Positions 8,428-15,840 of a stretch of 64,000 bases of DNA are shown piece by piece (position 1 is the stretch's first letter; every line of letters starts with the position of its first letter). Position numbers and translations under genes: made by a program. This DNA is from an uncultured Prevotellaceae bacterium (GTDB lineage Bacteria; Bacteroidota; Bacteroidia; Bacteroidales; Bacteroidaceae), in the NCBI GenBank assembly GCA_902786665.1, contig CADADN010000061.1, positions 1 through 64,000 on the forward strand, read 5' to 3'. A model generated the notes under the pieces. It was not told the origin of the DNA. It did no database searches and worked only from the letters and a program-made list of their open reading frames with translations.

Positions 8428-9696
8428 ATGAAAATACTACTTCTTGGCGGCGGCGGGCGCGAACATGCCCTCGCTTGGAAAATCGCCCAAAGCAACAAAG
8501 TGACCCAACTATACATCGCACCGGGAAACGCCGGGACGAGCAACGTCGGAGAGAACATACCCATCAAGGCCGATGATTTCGAGGCCCTGGAGGAGTTCGC
8601 TGCCTCCCACGATGTCGACATGGTGGTGGTGGGACCGGAAGACCCGCTGGTGAAAGGCATCTACGACCATTTCGCTGCCAACCCGCGCACGGCGCACATC
8701 CCAGTCATAGGACCATCGGCAAAAGGGGCCGTGCTCGAAGGAAGCAAGGACTTCGCCAAGGCGTTCATGCAAAGACACGGAATACCCACCGCCAAATACC
8801 AAACCTTCGACGGCAACACCCTCGAACAAGGGCTGGCATTCCTCGAGACACTCCAGCCGCCATACGTGCTGAAGGCCGACGGACTGTGCGCAGGAAAGGG
8901 CGTGCTCATACTACCCACCCTCGAGGAAGCCAAGCAGCAACTGCGCGAGATGCTCGGTGGAATGTTCGGCAACGCATCCGCCCGCGTGGTCATCGAGGAA
9001 TATCTCGACGGCATCGAATGCTCCGTTTTCGCCATCACCGACGGACAACACTACCAACTGCTGCCCGAAGCGAAGGACTACAAACGCATCGGAGAGCACG
9101 ACACCGGACTCAACACCGGCGGAATGGGTAGCGTCACACCGGTGCCTTTCGCCGACAAGGAGTGGATGCGCAAAGTGGAGGAACGCATCGTCAAACCCAC
9201 CGTGGAGGGACTGGCCGAAGAGGGCATCGACTACAAGGGATTCATCTTCTTCGGACTGACCAATGTCAAGGGCAACCCGATGGTCATCGAATACAATTGC
9301 CGCATGGGCGACCCGGAGACGGAGAGCGTGATGCTGAGGCTGAAAAGCGACCTCGTCGACCTCTTTGAAGGCGTGGCGGCAGGCGACCTCGACAAACGCA
9401 AGGTGGAGTTCGACCAAAGAGCTGCCGTTTGCGTGATGCTCGTCAGCGGAGGATACCCTGAGGCATACAAGAAAGGATACCCCATCAGCGGTATCGACGA
9501 CGTGGAGGGGTCCATCGTCTTCCATAGCGGAACGGCTACGGTCGACGGACAGGTGGTCACCGCTGGAGGACGGGTCATCGCCGTGAGCAGCTACGGACGT
9601 GACAAGGAAGAAGCCCTGGCAAAAAGTTTCAAGGAGGCTGGGAAAATCAAGTTCACCGACAAGTATTTCCGCAGCGACATCGGAAGCGACCTTTAA
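8428..9696 (+). CDS. purD: Phosphoribosylamine-glycine ligase (GAR synthetase)
   Basis: 422 residues, the usual length of bacterial PurD. It catalyses the second step of purine synthesis: ATP + 5-phosphoribosylamine + glycine to GAR, in the cytoplasm. The N-terminal motif [15 protein letters not shown], followed by PGNAGT, is diagnostic. The ATP-grasp region shows [25 protein letters not shown] and the metal-binding stretch [13 protein letters not shown]. No other purine genes lie next to it. No promoter of the usual type was found directly upstream, so it may be read from the peptidase transcript across the decamer array. Confidence 0.97.
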   Translation: MKILLLGGGGREHALAWKIAQSNKVTQLYIAPGNAGTSNVGENIPIKADDFEALEEFAASHDVDMVVVGPEDPLVKGIYDHFAANPRTAHIPVIGPSAKGAVLEGSKDFAKAFMQRHGIPTAKYQTFDGNTLEQGLAFLETLQPPYVLKADGLCAGKGVLILPTLEEAKQQLREMLGGMFGNASARVVIEEYLDGIECSVFAITDGQHYQLLPEAKDYKRIGEHDTGLNTGGMGSVTPVPFADKEWMRKVEERIVKPTVEGLAEEGIDYKGFIFFGLTNVKGNPMVIEYNCRMGDPETESVMLRLKSDLVDLFEGVAAGDLDKRKVEFDQRAAVCVMLVSGGYPEAYKKGYPISGIDDVEGSIVFHSGTATVDGQVVTAGGRVIAVSSYGRDKEEALAKSFKEAGKIKFTDKYFRSDIGSDL

Positions 9697-9779
9697 AATT
9701 TGAAAAATTTGCATCATATCAGCAAAAAGTCATAACAAATTTCAGAGAAGCTATAAATGGCAGCGAAAGTGAACACATG

Positions 9780-9830
9780 TCCCTTTAACTCCTCTTTAAC
9801 TCCTCTTTAACTCCCCTTTAACTCCCCTTC
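9780..9830. repeat. Period-11 'ctttaactcc' array
   Basis: Four to five copies of an 11-bp word containing tttaactcc, beginning with the head gaacacatgtcccttt. The same head plus array occurs at 28057-28185, near 50611 and at 50974-51183. The array ends a few bases before the next ATG. Confidence 0.75.
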
Positions 9831-9836
9831 AACCTT

Positions 9837-10820
9837 ATGGCTTACAAGCGATTCCAAAACACTTTCACGGAAAGCAAATTCTTCCTGCCACTGGCCATTG
9901 CCGTGACAGGCGGGGTTGTCGGCCTCTATGGACTGGTGGGCGAGGGATGGTGGATGCAACTGATATGCCTCGCTATCTCCACCTTGCTGCTGCTGATACT
10001 CAATAGTTCAAATCAACTCTTACGGGTGGTGAGCCAGGCCACACCGGCCATGTTCTTGCTTCTCGTGGCGGCGGCCGTCTTCATCTTCCCCGACTTGTTG
10101 GCGGAAATCATGACGCTATGCTTCATCGCACTGCTCTTCATGCTTTTCCACTGCCACCAGAGGGACGTGTCGCCTGGATGGGTGTTCTACGGTTTCTTCT
10201 GCCTCGGTCTGGCATCCATGGTATTTGTGAAGGCCATCTATTACGTGCCGTTGCTATGGGTGCTGATGGCTACTTGCCTCAGAGCCATGACAGCGAAGAC
10301 GTTCTGGGCTTCCGTCCTTGGACTCATCACGCCATATTGGCTGGCAGGACCGTTCATCATCTACTTCAAAGGGACGGACATCGTGGCTGCTCATTTCTCC
10401 CAACTGGTGTTGTTCCAGCGCCTGGGCGACTATTCCATGCTCGGAGAGCACGAATGGCTGGCCGTGGGATGGACGGCGCTGCTGGCCATCATCGGCATCG
10501 TCCACTATGCCAACCAGGGCTACCAGGACAAATTGCGCACGCGACTGCTGCATGAGATGGTCATCGTCATCGACATCGCCACGTTCATCTTCCTCGCACT
10601 ACAACCGCAACACTACACGATGCTGTTGGGGGTGGCCATCGCCAACACCAGCCTCCTCATCGCGCACTACCTCACACTCACACACACCTTCCTCACCAAC
10701 ATCTCATTCTTCATCATATTGGCCGTCACCCTGGCCATCATTGCCTACAACACATGGATGCCTTCATCGAATTTCTTGTCAGCTATGGCTATGCAGGCAT
10801 GCTCGTATCTGCCTTTATAG
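9837..10820 (+). CDS. Polytopic inner-membrane protein of unknown function
   Basis: 327 residues made almost entirely of hydrophobic segments, about nine or ten predicted membrane helices (for example LICLAISTLLLLILN and MFLLLVAAAVFIF), with short polar loops. No catalytic motif could be recognised. Its 3' end overlaps the YqaA-family gene by 67 bp in another frame, so the two are probably co-expressed and may work together in the membrane. The start is the ATG at 9837 directly after the ctttaactcc array; no Shine-Dalgarno is present. I do not assign a function. Confidence 0.8.
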   Translation: MAYKRFQNTFTESKFFLPLAIAVTGGVVGLYGLVGEGWWMQLICLAISTLLLLILNSSNQLLRVVSQATPAMFLLLVAAAVFIFPDLLAEIMTLCFIALLFMLFHCHQRDVSPGWVFYGFFCLGLASMVFVKAIYYVPLLWVLMATCLRAMTAKTFWASVLGLITPYWLAGPFIIYFKGTDIVAAHFSQLVLFQRLGDYSMLGEHEWLAVGWTALLAIIGIVHYANQGYQDKLRTRLLHEMVIVIDIATFIFLALQPQHYTMLLGVAIANTSLLIAHYLTLTHTFLTNISFFIILAVTLAIIAYNTWMPSSNFLSAMAMQACSYLPL

Positions 10821-11206
10821 CCGGCAGCTTCCTGCCATTCAGTAGCGAAGCAGTGATGACAGGACTCGTGGCAGCGGGATTGGAACCACTGCCACTGCTC
10901 ATCTATGGCACCATCGGCAACTGGGCGGGCAGCATGTTCAACTATGTCGTGGGACGGATGGGTAAGACGGAGTGGGTGGAGCGCTACCTACACGTGAAGA
11001 AAGAGAACATGGAGAAGGCGAAACGCTTCATGGGGCAGCGAGGGGCGTGGATGGGATTTTTCTCCTTCCTCCCCATCATCGGCACGGCCATCTGCATCAC
11101 ACTGGGATTCATGAGGGCCAACCCCACCATCACAGCCATCAGCGTCTTCCTCGGGAAAATCCTCAGATATGTCTTCGTGGCTTATGGAGCTGCCATAATT
11201 TTTTAG
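10754..11206 (+). CDS. YqaA/DedA-family membrane protein
   Basis: 150 residues with about four membrane segments. The opening (YGYAGMLVSAFIAGSFLPF followed by SSEAV), the middle GTIGNWAGSMFNYVVGR and the later FLPIIGTAI follow the YqaA branch of the SNARE-associated/DedA superfamily, whose members are implicated in lipid scrambling or membrane homeostasis. The start lies 67 bp inside the preceding gene. The N-terminal similarity requires that start, so the overlap is real rather than a mis-call. Confidence 0.85.
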   Translation: MDAFIEFLVSYGYAGMLVSAFIAGSFLPFSSEAVMTGLVAAGLEPLPLLIYGTIGNWAGSMFNYVVGRMGKTEWVERYLHVKKENMEKAKRFMGQRGAWMGFFSFLPIIGTAICITLGFMRANPTITAISVFLGKILRYVFVAYGAAIIF

Positions 11207-11219
11207 GGAAGAAGGGATT

Positions 11220-11400
11220 TTAGGAGCAAATAGGAGGTTTTAGGAAATCCTAGAAAATCCTAGAAAGTCCTAGGAAGTCCTAGAAAATCCTAGAAAGTCC
11301 TAGGAAGTCCTAGAAAATCCTAGAAAGTCCTAGAAAGTCCTAGGAAATCCTAGGAAGTCCTAGGAAGTCCTAGAAAGTCCTAGAAGATCCTAGGAGTGGA
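11220..11400. repeat. Period-10 'tcctaGaaag' array in a convergent gap
   Basis: About 16-18 copies of a decamer (tcctagaaag/tcctaggaaa/tcctaggaag) with strict 10-bp spacing; nearly every unit contains CTAG. It fills the space between the convergent YqaA-family gene and the TPR-like gene. Confidence 0.9.
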
Positions 11401-11404
11401 GGCT

Positions 11405-11440
11405 TGAAATCTTCAATCTTCAATCTTCAATCTTCAATTC
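11405..11440. repeat. Period-7 'cttcaat' array
   Basis: Four to five copies of cttcaat directly after the decamer array. It is the reverse complement of the attgaag word that builds the array at 24229-24302. Confidence 0.8.
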
Positions 11441-11973
11441 CCCCTCATTCCCTCGAAGAATTTCTCTTGCAACTGCTTGGCAAGTTGGTTGTCGGGGTTG
11501 AGTTTCAGGGCTTTCTCATAATTATCCATCACGTCGAGATAATAGCGTTGACCATTCTTTGCCGGGTCTTGCACGATGCGCACCATGAGAAGAAAGCCGC
11601 GAAGGGTGCAGATGTCAGAGGGGTCGGCACCTTTCATCTTCTCCATCTGAGAAATGGCCTTTTCTGCCTCTGCCATGACATGCTCTGTCTGTTCGGCATG
11701 GGGATTCATCACGGCGAAATTGAGGCTTTGCAAGGCCATCACGTATTTGGGTTGGATGCTGTCGGAAAACATCGCTTCGATGCGCTTCATTTCAGCGATG
11801 CAGTTGAGCAAGGCCTCCGGATTGGCATCCTGCACCTTGGCAAGAGATTGCCCGATGAGGGCCTGCATGGTGGACTGGCCATTCCGGTCTGTCTCCTGTG
11901 CTTGGATGGATAACGATGTCATCATGATGATGGCGATGGTCAACACGCGAGTTTTAAAAGTTTGAGATGTCAT
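11434..11973 (-). CDS. Exported TPR-like protein of unknown function
   Basis: 179 residues. A signal peptide (TRVLTIAIIMMTSLSIQA, cut before QETD) is followed by a helical protein. The last third contains a TPR-like motif (YYLDVMDNYEKALKLNPDN). The start at 11973 overlaps the 3' end of the TonB-dependent receptor gene by 20 bp, so the two are almost certainly translated from one mRNA and the protein probably serves the same uptake or signalling system. No enzyme motif was seen. Confidence 0.8.
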   Translation of the reverse strand: MTSQTFKTRVLTIAIIMMTSLSIQAQETDRNGQSTMQALIGQSLAKVQDANPEALLNCIAEMKRIEAMFSDSIQPKYVMALQSLNFAVMNPHAEQTEHVMAEAEKAISQMEKMKGADPSDICTLRGFLLMVRIVQDPAKNGQRYYLDVMDNYEKALKLNPDNQLAKQLQEKFFEGMRGN

Positions 11974-14002
11974 AAGCTTTATTATTTTTAAGTGAAACAA
12001 ATATTCCGATATAGAAGAAACGGTCGCGGGAGGCTGTGACGGGGTGTCCCGTCGTGTCATAGCGGAAGATGTTGGTGCGTCCCAGGACGTTGTTCAGCGA
12101 GGTGTAGACGATGACCTTGGGACTCACCAGGTAGGTGAGGTTGACATCCACACTGTTGTAAGGCGGTGTCTTGCCTTGGGGGAAATGTCGTCCGCTGGCG
12201 TATGACTCCGCCAAGCCCAGTATGCACTTGCCCATCGCGTATTTGGCGGTAACCCTCAGGTTGTGGCGCGAGGCGTAGTCGGGCGTGCACGGCTGTGAAT
12301 AGTCGAGGTAGAGTCGTTTGCTGTCGTTGAAGGAATAGGCCAGCGTGGTCGTCAGACGCTGGAAGGTGTTGTTTTCGAGAAACACATCGACGCCTCGGCT
12401 TCGACCATGCCCGTGGGGCTGGTAGATGTGGTCTTCCAACAGGGGCAGACGGTGGTATTTCTTCCAATAAGGCTCTATGCGCAGGAGCGTGGAAGGAGTC
12501 TTGTACTGCATGGAGAGGATGGCGTGGTCGGCAGTGCTTTGACCCAACGTCTTCCCACTTTGTGCCAGGTAGTCGTCGCCGGCGGTCTGGCTGTAACGGC
12601 CGGCCACCAAGGAGACCTGCAGGCGTTTGCAGGGTATGTAACTCAAAGTGGCTCTTGGCATGAGCAACCAGTCGTGCTGCATCATTTCTGCCCTCGCCGA
12701 CATGTTCAGGAACAGCCGTGGTATGACGCGCCATTGGGCGTCGACATGGGTGGCGAGGATGTTGTAGTCGAGACGGTATCGGTAGGCGTCATATCTCATC
12801 CTGCTGTTGCGGATGTAATCCTCCACGCCGGCCGACATCTTCAACACGTCGGAACAGGCCTTGCGCACTTCGGCCTTCAGGTGCACCTCGTTGCGGAAAT
12901 TGTGGTAATGGTCGCCGACAGCCAACGCATCGTCGATGTCGCTGAACACGGAGGAGTTGGCCACGCCAACAAAAAGGGAGCATCCGTGGCTGAACGACAC
13001 CTGTCGGGTGACGTTGGCATAGACATTATGCTCCCTGAGCGAGAGGTGGCGCCCGTCGATATGCTGTCCCACGGTGGTCAGGTCGTAGCCGACGTATGAT
13101 TTCAGCACGCCGGATGTATCATACTCCCTCTTGTACTGCGCCTCGCCGGACCACTTGCGGTAGGGATGGGTGAAGTCGAAGCGTTGCGTGAACAGACGGT
13201 CGTAAAGACCCGTGCTGGTCAAGGCGGCATTGAACGACAGGCTGCTGTTGGTGAATGTCTTGGTGCCGCCGATGTTCCAATCCACCAACGAAGCACTCAC
13301 GCCGTATTTGTCGCTCGTAGCCTGGTCGGTGGCCTCCATCGGGAGCACGGCGGAAAGGGCCTGGCCATATTCCCCGCCATAGCCGCCAAGGGAGAAGTTG
13401 ATGCCTTTGAACAAGAATGGTGAGAATCGCCCGCGCACGGCGGAGTTCTCCGTACTGGTGGTGTAAGGCATCAACACGTGCATCCCGTTGACGAAGGTCT
13501 GGCATTCCTCGCTCTCGCCGCCGCGAACATAGAGTTTGCCATCCTCGCCTACCTTCTGAGTGCCGGGAAGCGTCTGCAAGGCTGCTACGACGTCGCCACA
13601 AGAGTTGCCGGCAAACACGACGTCGAGCGCATCCATGGTCTTGAAATGGTCGCTCTTGCCGAAACTGAAGGTGCTGGCGGTAACCACCACTTCGTTGATG
13701 GTGACGGCTTGCTCCTTCATCTGGATGGCGAGATGGGCCATTTTCCCGACATCCTCGCTCCGGGTGTAGTCCTCATAACCTATATAGGTGACCTTGAGCG
13801 TCGCTTCGCCGGTCTTTGAGGTCTGGAAGGAGAATCGTCCGAGCGAGTCGGTAAGACAACCGTCGATGGTTCCCAAGATGAATACGTTTGCACCGACAAG
13901 GCGTTCCTTGCCGTCGGTGACGATGCCAGTGACCGTGGTCTGGGCTGCCATGGTGCATGCTGTCACAAGCACGATGATGAGTGAGGTCAGTCGATGTTTC
14001 AT
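11954..14002 (-). CDS. TonB-dependent outer-membrane receptor with carboxypeptidase-like regulatory domain
   Basis: 682 residues. Signal peptide MKHRLTSLIIVLVTACTMA, then a carboxypeptidase-D-like domain (TVTGIVTDGKERLVGANVF, residues about 22-100) as in SusC-type receptors. A plug domain follows (VVAALQTLPGTQKVGEDGKL, VRGGESEECQTFVNGM) and then a beta-barrel. It is shorter than typical 1000-residue SusC proteins and no SusD partner follows, so it is more likely a siderophore, peptide or small-molecule transporter than a glycan transporter. The promoter at 14007-14038 ends only 4 bp before the ATG, and the next Met (residue 17) would remove the signal peptide, so the mRNA may be leaderless. 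A LytTR regulator gene lies just upstream. Confidence 0.9.
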   Translation of the reverse strand: MKHRLTSLIIVLVTACTMAAQTTVTGIVTDGKERLVGANVFILGTIDGCLTDSLGRFSFQTSKTGEATLKVTYIGYEDYTRSEDVGKMAHLAIQMKEQAVTINEVVVTASTFSFGKSDHFKTMDALDVVFAGNSCGDVVAALQTLPGTQKVGEDGKLYVRGGESEECQTFVNGMHVLMPYTTSTENSAVRGRFSPFLFKGINFSLGGYGGEYGQALSAVLPMEATDQATSDKYGVSASLVDWNIGGTKTFTNSSLSFNAALTSTGLYDRLFTQRFDFTHPYRKWSGEAQYKREYDTSGVLKSYVGYDLTTVGQHIDGRHLSLREHNVYANVTRQVSFSHGCSLFVGVANSSVFSDIDDALAVGDHYHNFRNEVHLKAEVRKACSDVLKMSAGVEDYIRNSRMRYDAYRYRLDYNILATHVDAQWRVIPRLFLNMSARAEMMQHDWLLMPRATLSYIPCKRLQVSLVAGRYSQTAGDDYLAQSGKTLGQSTADHAILSMQYKTPSTLLRIEPYWKKYHRLPLLEDHIYQPHGHGRSRGVDVFLENNTFQRLTTTLAYSFNDSKRLYLDYSQPCTPDYASRHNLRVTAKYAMGKCILGLAESYASGRHFPQGKTPPYNSVDVNLTYLVSPKVIVYTSLNNVLGRTNIFRYDTTGHPVTASRDRFFYIGIFVSLKNNKAYDISNF

Positions 14003-14006
14003 ACCG

Positions 14007-14038
14007 CAAAAGTACGGCAGGATTCCGACACCTCCAAA
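14007..14038 (-). promoter_or_regulatory. Promoter for the TonB-dependent receptor, abutting the start codon
   Basis: Minus strand TTTG (14035-14038), 20-bp spacer, TACTTTTG (14007-14014), only four bases from the ATG at 14002-14000. The predicted RNA start falls at or next to the start codon. Confidence 0.65.
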
Positions 14039-14084
14039 TTCCCGTGACAGACAACTAAAACCGCTGATGGAAAGCTACTTCAAC

Positions 14085-14115
14085 GGACGAATGACAAGAA
14101 AAAAGGACGAATGAC
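14085..14115. promoter_or_regulatory. 11-bp direct repeat, candidate LytTR operator
   Basis: GGACGAATGAC occurs perfectly at 14085-14095 and 14105-14115, a 20-bp period (two helical turns), about 47 bp upstream of the -33 box of the receptor promoter. LytTR regulators bind paired direct repeats, and the gene next door encodes one. The second copy touches the LytTR stop codon. Confidence 0.5.
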
Positions 14116-14936
14116 TAAGCGATATATGCCTTCAATTGGGGCACATAAGAGCGGGAGACGGGGACGCTGTTCGGGCAGTTTCTAAGGGTCAACTGATAGC
14201 CGTTGGAGTTGCCTCGGGCGGAAGTGATGTTGTTCACATTGACGACAAACGAGCGGTGGCACTGGAAGAGGTTCTCATAAGATTTCAACTCTTCCACCAC
14301 CGCGGTCAAGGTGGTATGGACGTCCACATTTTCCGGCTTGTCGCCTTTCAGATAGCAGACGGAAACGTTGTTCTTCCGGGCTTCCACATAGAGCAGGTCG
14401 TTGATAGGGATGCAGAAGTCGTTGCCACGAACGTTGGTGTCGTGGATGGTGATGACGATGTCCTTCTGCTCTTCTGTCGTGTTGCTGAGCAACGCCTCCA
14501 TCTTCTCTTTCAAAAACTGATGGTAACTCAAGCTGATGGAAGCCGCCGTGATGATGATGCCGATAAGGAGGGTCCAATACAAAAACATCAGGAAGATCGG
14601 CAGGGTGATGGGAAAATGGAAGATAAAGGAGAATGTCAGGAAATTGCACACGGCAATGAAGAAAATCAAGCCAAGAACCGCACAACCTTGATGCCAGATG
14701 CGCCAGAGCTTGATGCGTTGCAGAAAGTATTTGAACACCAAGCCGTACATGACGCAGCAGCAAAACGTGACAAGGCCGAATATGCCTGATACCAAGAATT
14801 TGTTGCCGGAATAGGTACTGAAGCCAAAGGGTTGAAACAGATAGAGTATCGCCCAGATGACAAGGCCATAGACAAGGCTTTCTCTAACATTGAGACTACC
14901 TGGACTGAGGGGATAGGTACGACTTAATAACGACAT
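14115..14936 (-). CDS. Membrane-anchored LytTR-family transcriptional regulator
   Basis: 273 residues. Four hydrophobic segments (for example LVYGLVIWAILYLFQPF and FLVSGIFGLVTFCCCVMYGL) fill the N-terminal half. The C-terminal 100 residues are a LytTR DNA-binding domain (INDLLYVEARKNNVSVCYL, FQCHRSFVVNVNNI, VPVSRSYVPQL). There is no receiver domain, so the membrane part presumably senses the signal directly. It lies upstream of, and on the same strand as, the TonB-dependent receptor whose promoter region contains a perfect direct repeat. The start at 14936 is chosen because a promoter sits at 14955-14985, downstream of the other in-frame ATG. Confidence 0.87.
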   Translation of the reverse strand: MSLLSRTYPLSPGSLNVRESLVYGLVIWAILYLFQPFGFSTYSGNKFLVSGIFGLVTFCCCVMYGLVFKYFLQRIKLWRIWHQGCAVLGLIFFIAVCNFLTFSFIFHFPITLPIFLMFLYWTLLIGIIITAASISLSYHQFLKEKMEALLSNTTEEQKDIVITIHDTNVRGNDFCIPINDLLYVEARKNNVSVCYLKGDKPENVDVHTTLTAVVEELKSYENLFQCHRSFVVNVNNITSARGNSNGYQLTLRNCPNSVPVSRSYVPQLKAYIA

Positions 14937-14954
14937 GGCTGATGCTTGAACACG

Positions 14955-14985
14955 CAAAAATACGCTCTTTTTTTCATTCTCGCAA
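14955..14985 (-). promoter_or_regulatory. Promoter for the LytTR regulator gene
   Basis: Minus strand CTTG (ending at 14985), 20-bp spacer, TATTTTTG at 14955-14962; the RNA would start about a dozen bases before the ATG at 14936. Confidence 0.55.
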
Positions 14986-15020
14986 GAAAAAGCCCCAAAA
15001 ACCTGAAATCCCAAAAATAA

Positions 15021-15200
15021 GGTGGCCAATTTGCAACCTGTTCTTTCATAAAGAATCCGTTTCGCTTTCTATGCCAAGAGGTCTTGTCCAACAGTCGGTG
15101 CGCATATCCCCTCCCCTCTGTAGGGTCAGGTCTTGTGCCTGACCGCAAGGGGCTGGGGTGGGGTCTTTGATTAAAAGTCGATACAACGTATTGAACACCC
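15021..15200. mobile_element. MITE-like element, copy 1
   Basis: About 180 bp. The left end GGTGGCCAATTTG corresponds to the left end of the copy at 32566-32744, and the interior is nearly identical (ctgttctttcataaag, gcgcatatcccctcccct, gtcaggtcttgtgcctgacc, ggggtggggtctttgatt). The right end (CGTATTGAACACCC) has decayed relative to the other copy. No coding capacity. The rest of the gap to 15376 is T/C-rich with no gene. Confidence 0.75.
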
Positions 15201-15307
15201 TAATCCCAAAACCTCCCATCCCCTCCTATCCCCTCCTATAGCGTCCTCTTCTATCCTCTCCCCCCCTATTCCTTAAAAAACGTTAACAAATGAAAGAAAT
15301 TTTCACT

Positions 15308-15343
15308 TTTGAATGACGAAACGGAAATAAAAGCGTATTTTTG
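15308..15343 (+). promoter_or_regulatory. Possible promoter for the 67-residue peptide gene
   Basis: TATTTTTG at 15336-15343 fits the -7 consensus. The nearest TTTG (15308-15311) is 24 bp upstream, longer than the usual 19-21. Confidence 0.4.
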
Positions 15344-15376
15344 CCGAAAATTTGCAGAAAAACTTAAAAAAAAAGC

Positions 15377-15580
15377 ATGTCTATTGGTATGAAAAGGAAA
15401 TATGTGACTCCGATGATTCGTATACAAGCGATTGAAACGGAGGATGGCATTATGGAAATGAGCCTGTCTAGCTTGCCAGTATACGATGAAAACAACCCCA
15501 ACACCGTTGAAGGAAGCCAAATTGGAAATGGTTCTGATATACTAGGCAACCAGCATTCTGTCTGGGACGAAGAAGAATAA
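15377..15580 (+). CDS. Small peptide of unknown function with acidic C-terminus
   Basis: 67 residues (63 if the second Met is used). A basic start (MKRKYVTPMIRI) is followed by an amphipathic, Ser/Asn/Asp-rich body and an acidic tail WDEEE. There is no signal peptide. A -7 box lies upstream and a terminator-like hairpin downstream, so it appears to be its own transcription unit. The opening 'KYVTPMI.I..IE' resembles a type of short peptide that I associate with Bacteroidales genomes but for which I know no function. It stands alone between the LytTR cluster and the terminase gene. Confidence 0.6.
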   Translation: MSIGMKRKYVTPMIRIQAIETEDGIMEMSLSSLPVYDENNPNTVEGSQIGNGSDILGNQHSVWDEEE

Positions 15581-15609
15581 TAACAAGACTAAGACTTTTA
15601 TTGATATCT

Positions 15610-15660
15610 TCTCACCGAATTGATGAAAATCACTTCGGTGTGAATTATTGTCCTTTTTTT
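15610..15660 (+). terminator. Hairpin plus T run after the small peptide gene
   Basis: CACCGAA (15613-15619) pairs with TTCGGTG (15634-15640), with a weaker outer extension, and a run of seven T ends at 15660. The region from here to 15840 holds three copies of gcctatg(g/a)caaa and nothing else recognisable. Confidence 0.55.
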
Positions 15661-15840
15661 AGAGGAAATAGAAGGGAATAGGACATTCCAGGAGGGCTAT
15701 GGCTCTCTGAGCTCCCATCACCTTGACGCCTATGACAAATAATGCCTATGGCAAAATGATGCCTATGGCAAAATGCCATCATGCAGCAAATTTTGCATAC
15801 TATTTTTGCATATTAAAAACAATTCTTCAAATATGCGAAA

